Source: Melieria omissa (Eukaryota > Arthropoda > Insecta > Diptera > Ulidiidae). From it: DNA of 64,000 nt. Positions 63,190-64,000 of this stretch are shown piece by piece. The stretch spans positions 20,706,921 to 20,770,920 of the forward strand of contig OZ020269.1 of NCBI GenBank assembly GCA_963971225.1, given 5' to 3'. Position numbers and translations under genes: made by a program. Positions within the stretch are counted from its first letter, which is position 1, and each line of letters starts with the position of its first letter. The notes beneath the pieces were generated by a model that was not told where the DNA came from, did not search any database, and saw only the letters and a program-made list of their open reading frames with translations.

Positions 63190-64000
63190 AAAGCGAAAAG
63201 TTGTGTTGCAATGTTTCGCTGACATAATTTTATTGGCATTTTCGGCATAAGTAAAGCTTTTGTGATGGCTCGTTAGTCAATGACTGTAGCCTTGTGTTTC
63301 ATTGAGTTGTCCGATCTAAGCTTCTAGCTGCACTATTTTTTCTCCTCAATTTGCCATTCAAATCCTTGTTGAGTGCTTGCAGAGGCAACAGAACGTTGCT
63401 GCTTTTGATGCTTCTTAACCAAGTTCTCAATACTTATGCAGTTCGCGGTTATAGCCGGACATTTGATGATATGCAGGTAGAAATTGTAGCCTTGATAGCA
63501 AAGTGACGTGAATTGTAAAATATGAAGCACAGTGAAACAAGCTTAAGTACCTCATATTTAAGTCTCTAGACCGTTTAAGTATCAAATATGTAAATAATCA
63601 AAACTTACGTCTCTGTTCCCATTCATATTGTTATTGACATTTGGATTTGCCACATTTTTCGATTATTTTGCTGCAGTTATTTATCATGATTTATGTTTTA
63701 AAAAAGGAAGAAGCTTTTCTTGCTACTATTTCTACCTTATTACACTTTATTATAGGTTTTTACACAGTTTTACAGACAATACCAGCAATCTATGTAAAGC
63801 AATCAGCAATGTATGTTATGTATCTATCTTAAAGATATAAATATCTTTAAAAGTTTAATTGTGTTTTATTATACAAAAAGATAAAAAGCATTTTATTTTA
63901 TGACACAAAAAATATAAAATATTTTCTAACTTTTTCAAACCTTTTTCAATATTTCTCCACTCGTTCATAATTTGTATGCTTTTCTTCTTTCTACTTTTCT
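63190..64000. other. Right end of window, no feature
   Basis: AT-rich; nothing recognised. Confidence 0.4.

Overview
This is nuclear DNA of a higher fly (Diptera, Brachycera). Two genes can be read exon by exon: Pka-R2 (type II regulatory subunit of cAMP-dependent protein kinase, + strand) and TER94 (the p97/VCP/Cdc48 AAA-ATPase, - strand). Both proteins closely resemble their Drosophila orthologues. As I recall, the two genes are also neighbours at 46D in Drosophila, so the order looks conserved. The long introns and the mixture of transposons suggest a larger-genome fly than Drosophila, such as a tephritid fruit fly. That is inference; the genus cannot be settled from the sequence alone.

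Layout. 1-660: a tandem repeat of about 155 bp. 2.9-5.4 kb: a hAT-type element with a 5'-truncated LINE inserted in it. 6.4-41 kb: Pka-R2. Its first coding exon is at 6753-6966, followed by a 21.4-kb first intron full of transposons and then six internal exons between 28.4 and 32.9 kb. After these come three alternative last exons (34584, 34951, 39594). 41-51.8 kb: the AT-rich region between the two convergent genes, holding a three-unit complex tandem repeat (45.46-46.37 kb) and LINE fragments. 51.8-58.7 kb: TER94, seven coding exons read right to left, plus a candidate alternative first exon. 58.7-64 kb: no gene recognised, a few repeat traces.

Main observation. Pka-R2 has three tandem terminal exons. 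All share the splice phase, begin Phe-Leu-Asp/Glu, keep the FER[LI]LG motif and the Tyr expected to cap cAMP in site B, and carry their own stop codon and nearby AATAAA. The locus could therefore make RII subunits of 380, 372 or 376 aa that differ only in the C-terminal cAMP-cap helix. TER94 has a phase-compatible alternative first exon that would add a 114-residue Gly-rich and acidic N-terminal extension. The mobile elements include a four-deep nest at 21.2-25.7 kb (LINE, then a TA-flanked MITE, then a DD37E Tc1/mariner-like element, then hAT, each inside the previous one). There is also an apparently intact maT (DD37D) mariner element in Pka-R2 intron 1.
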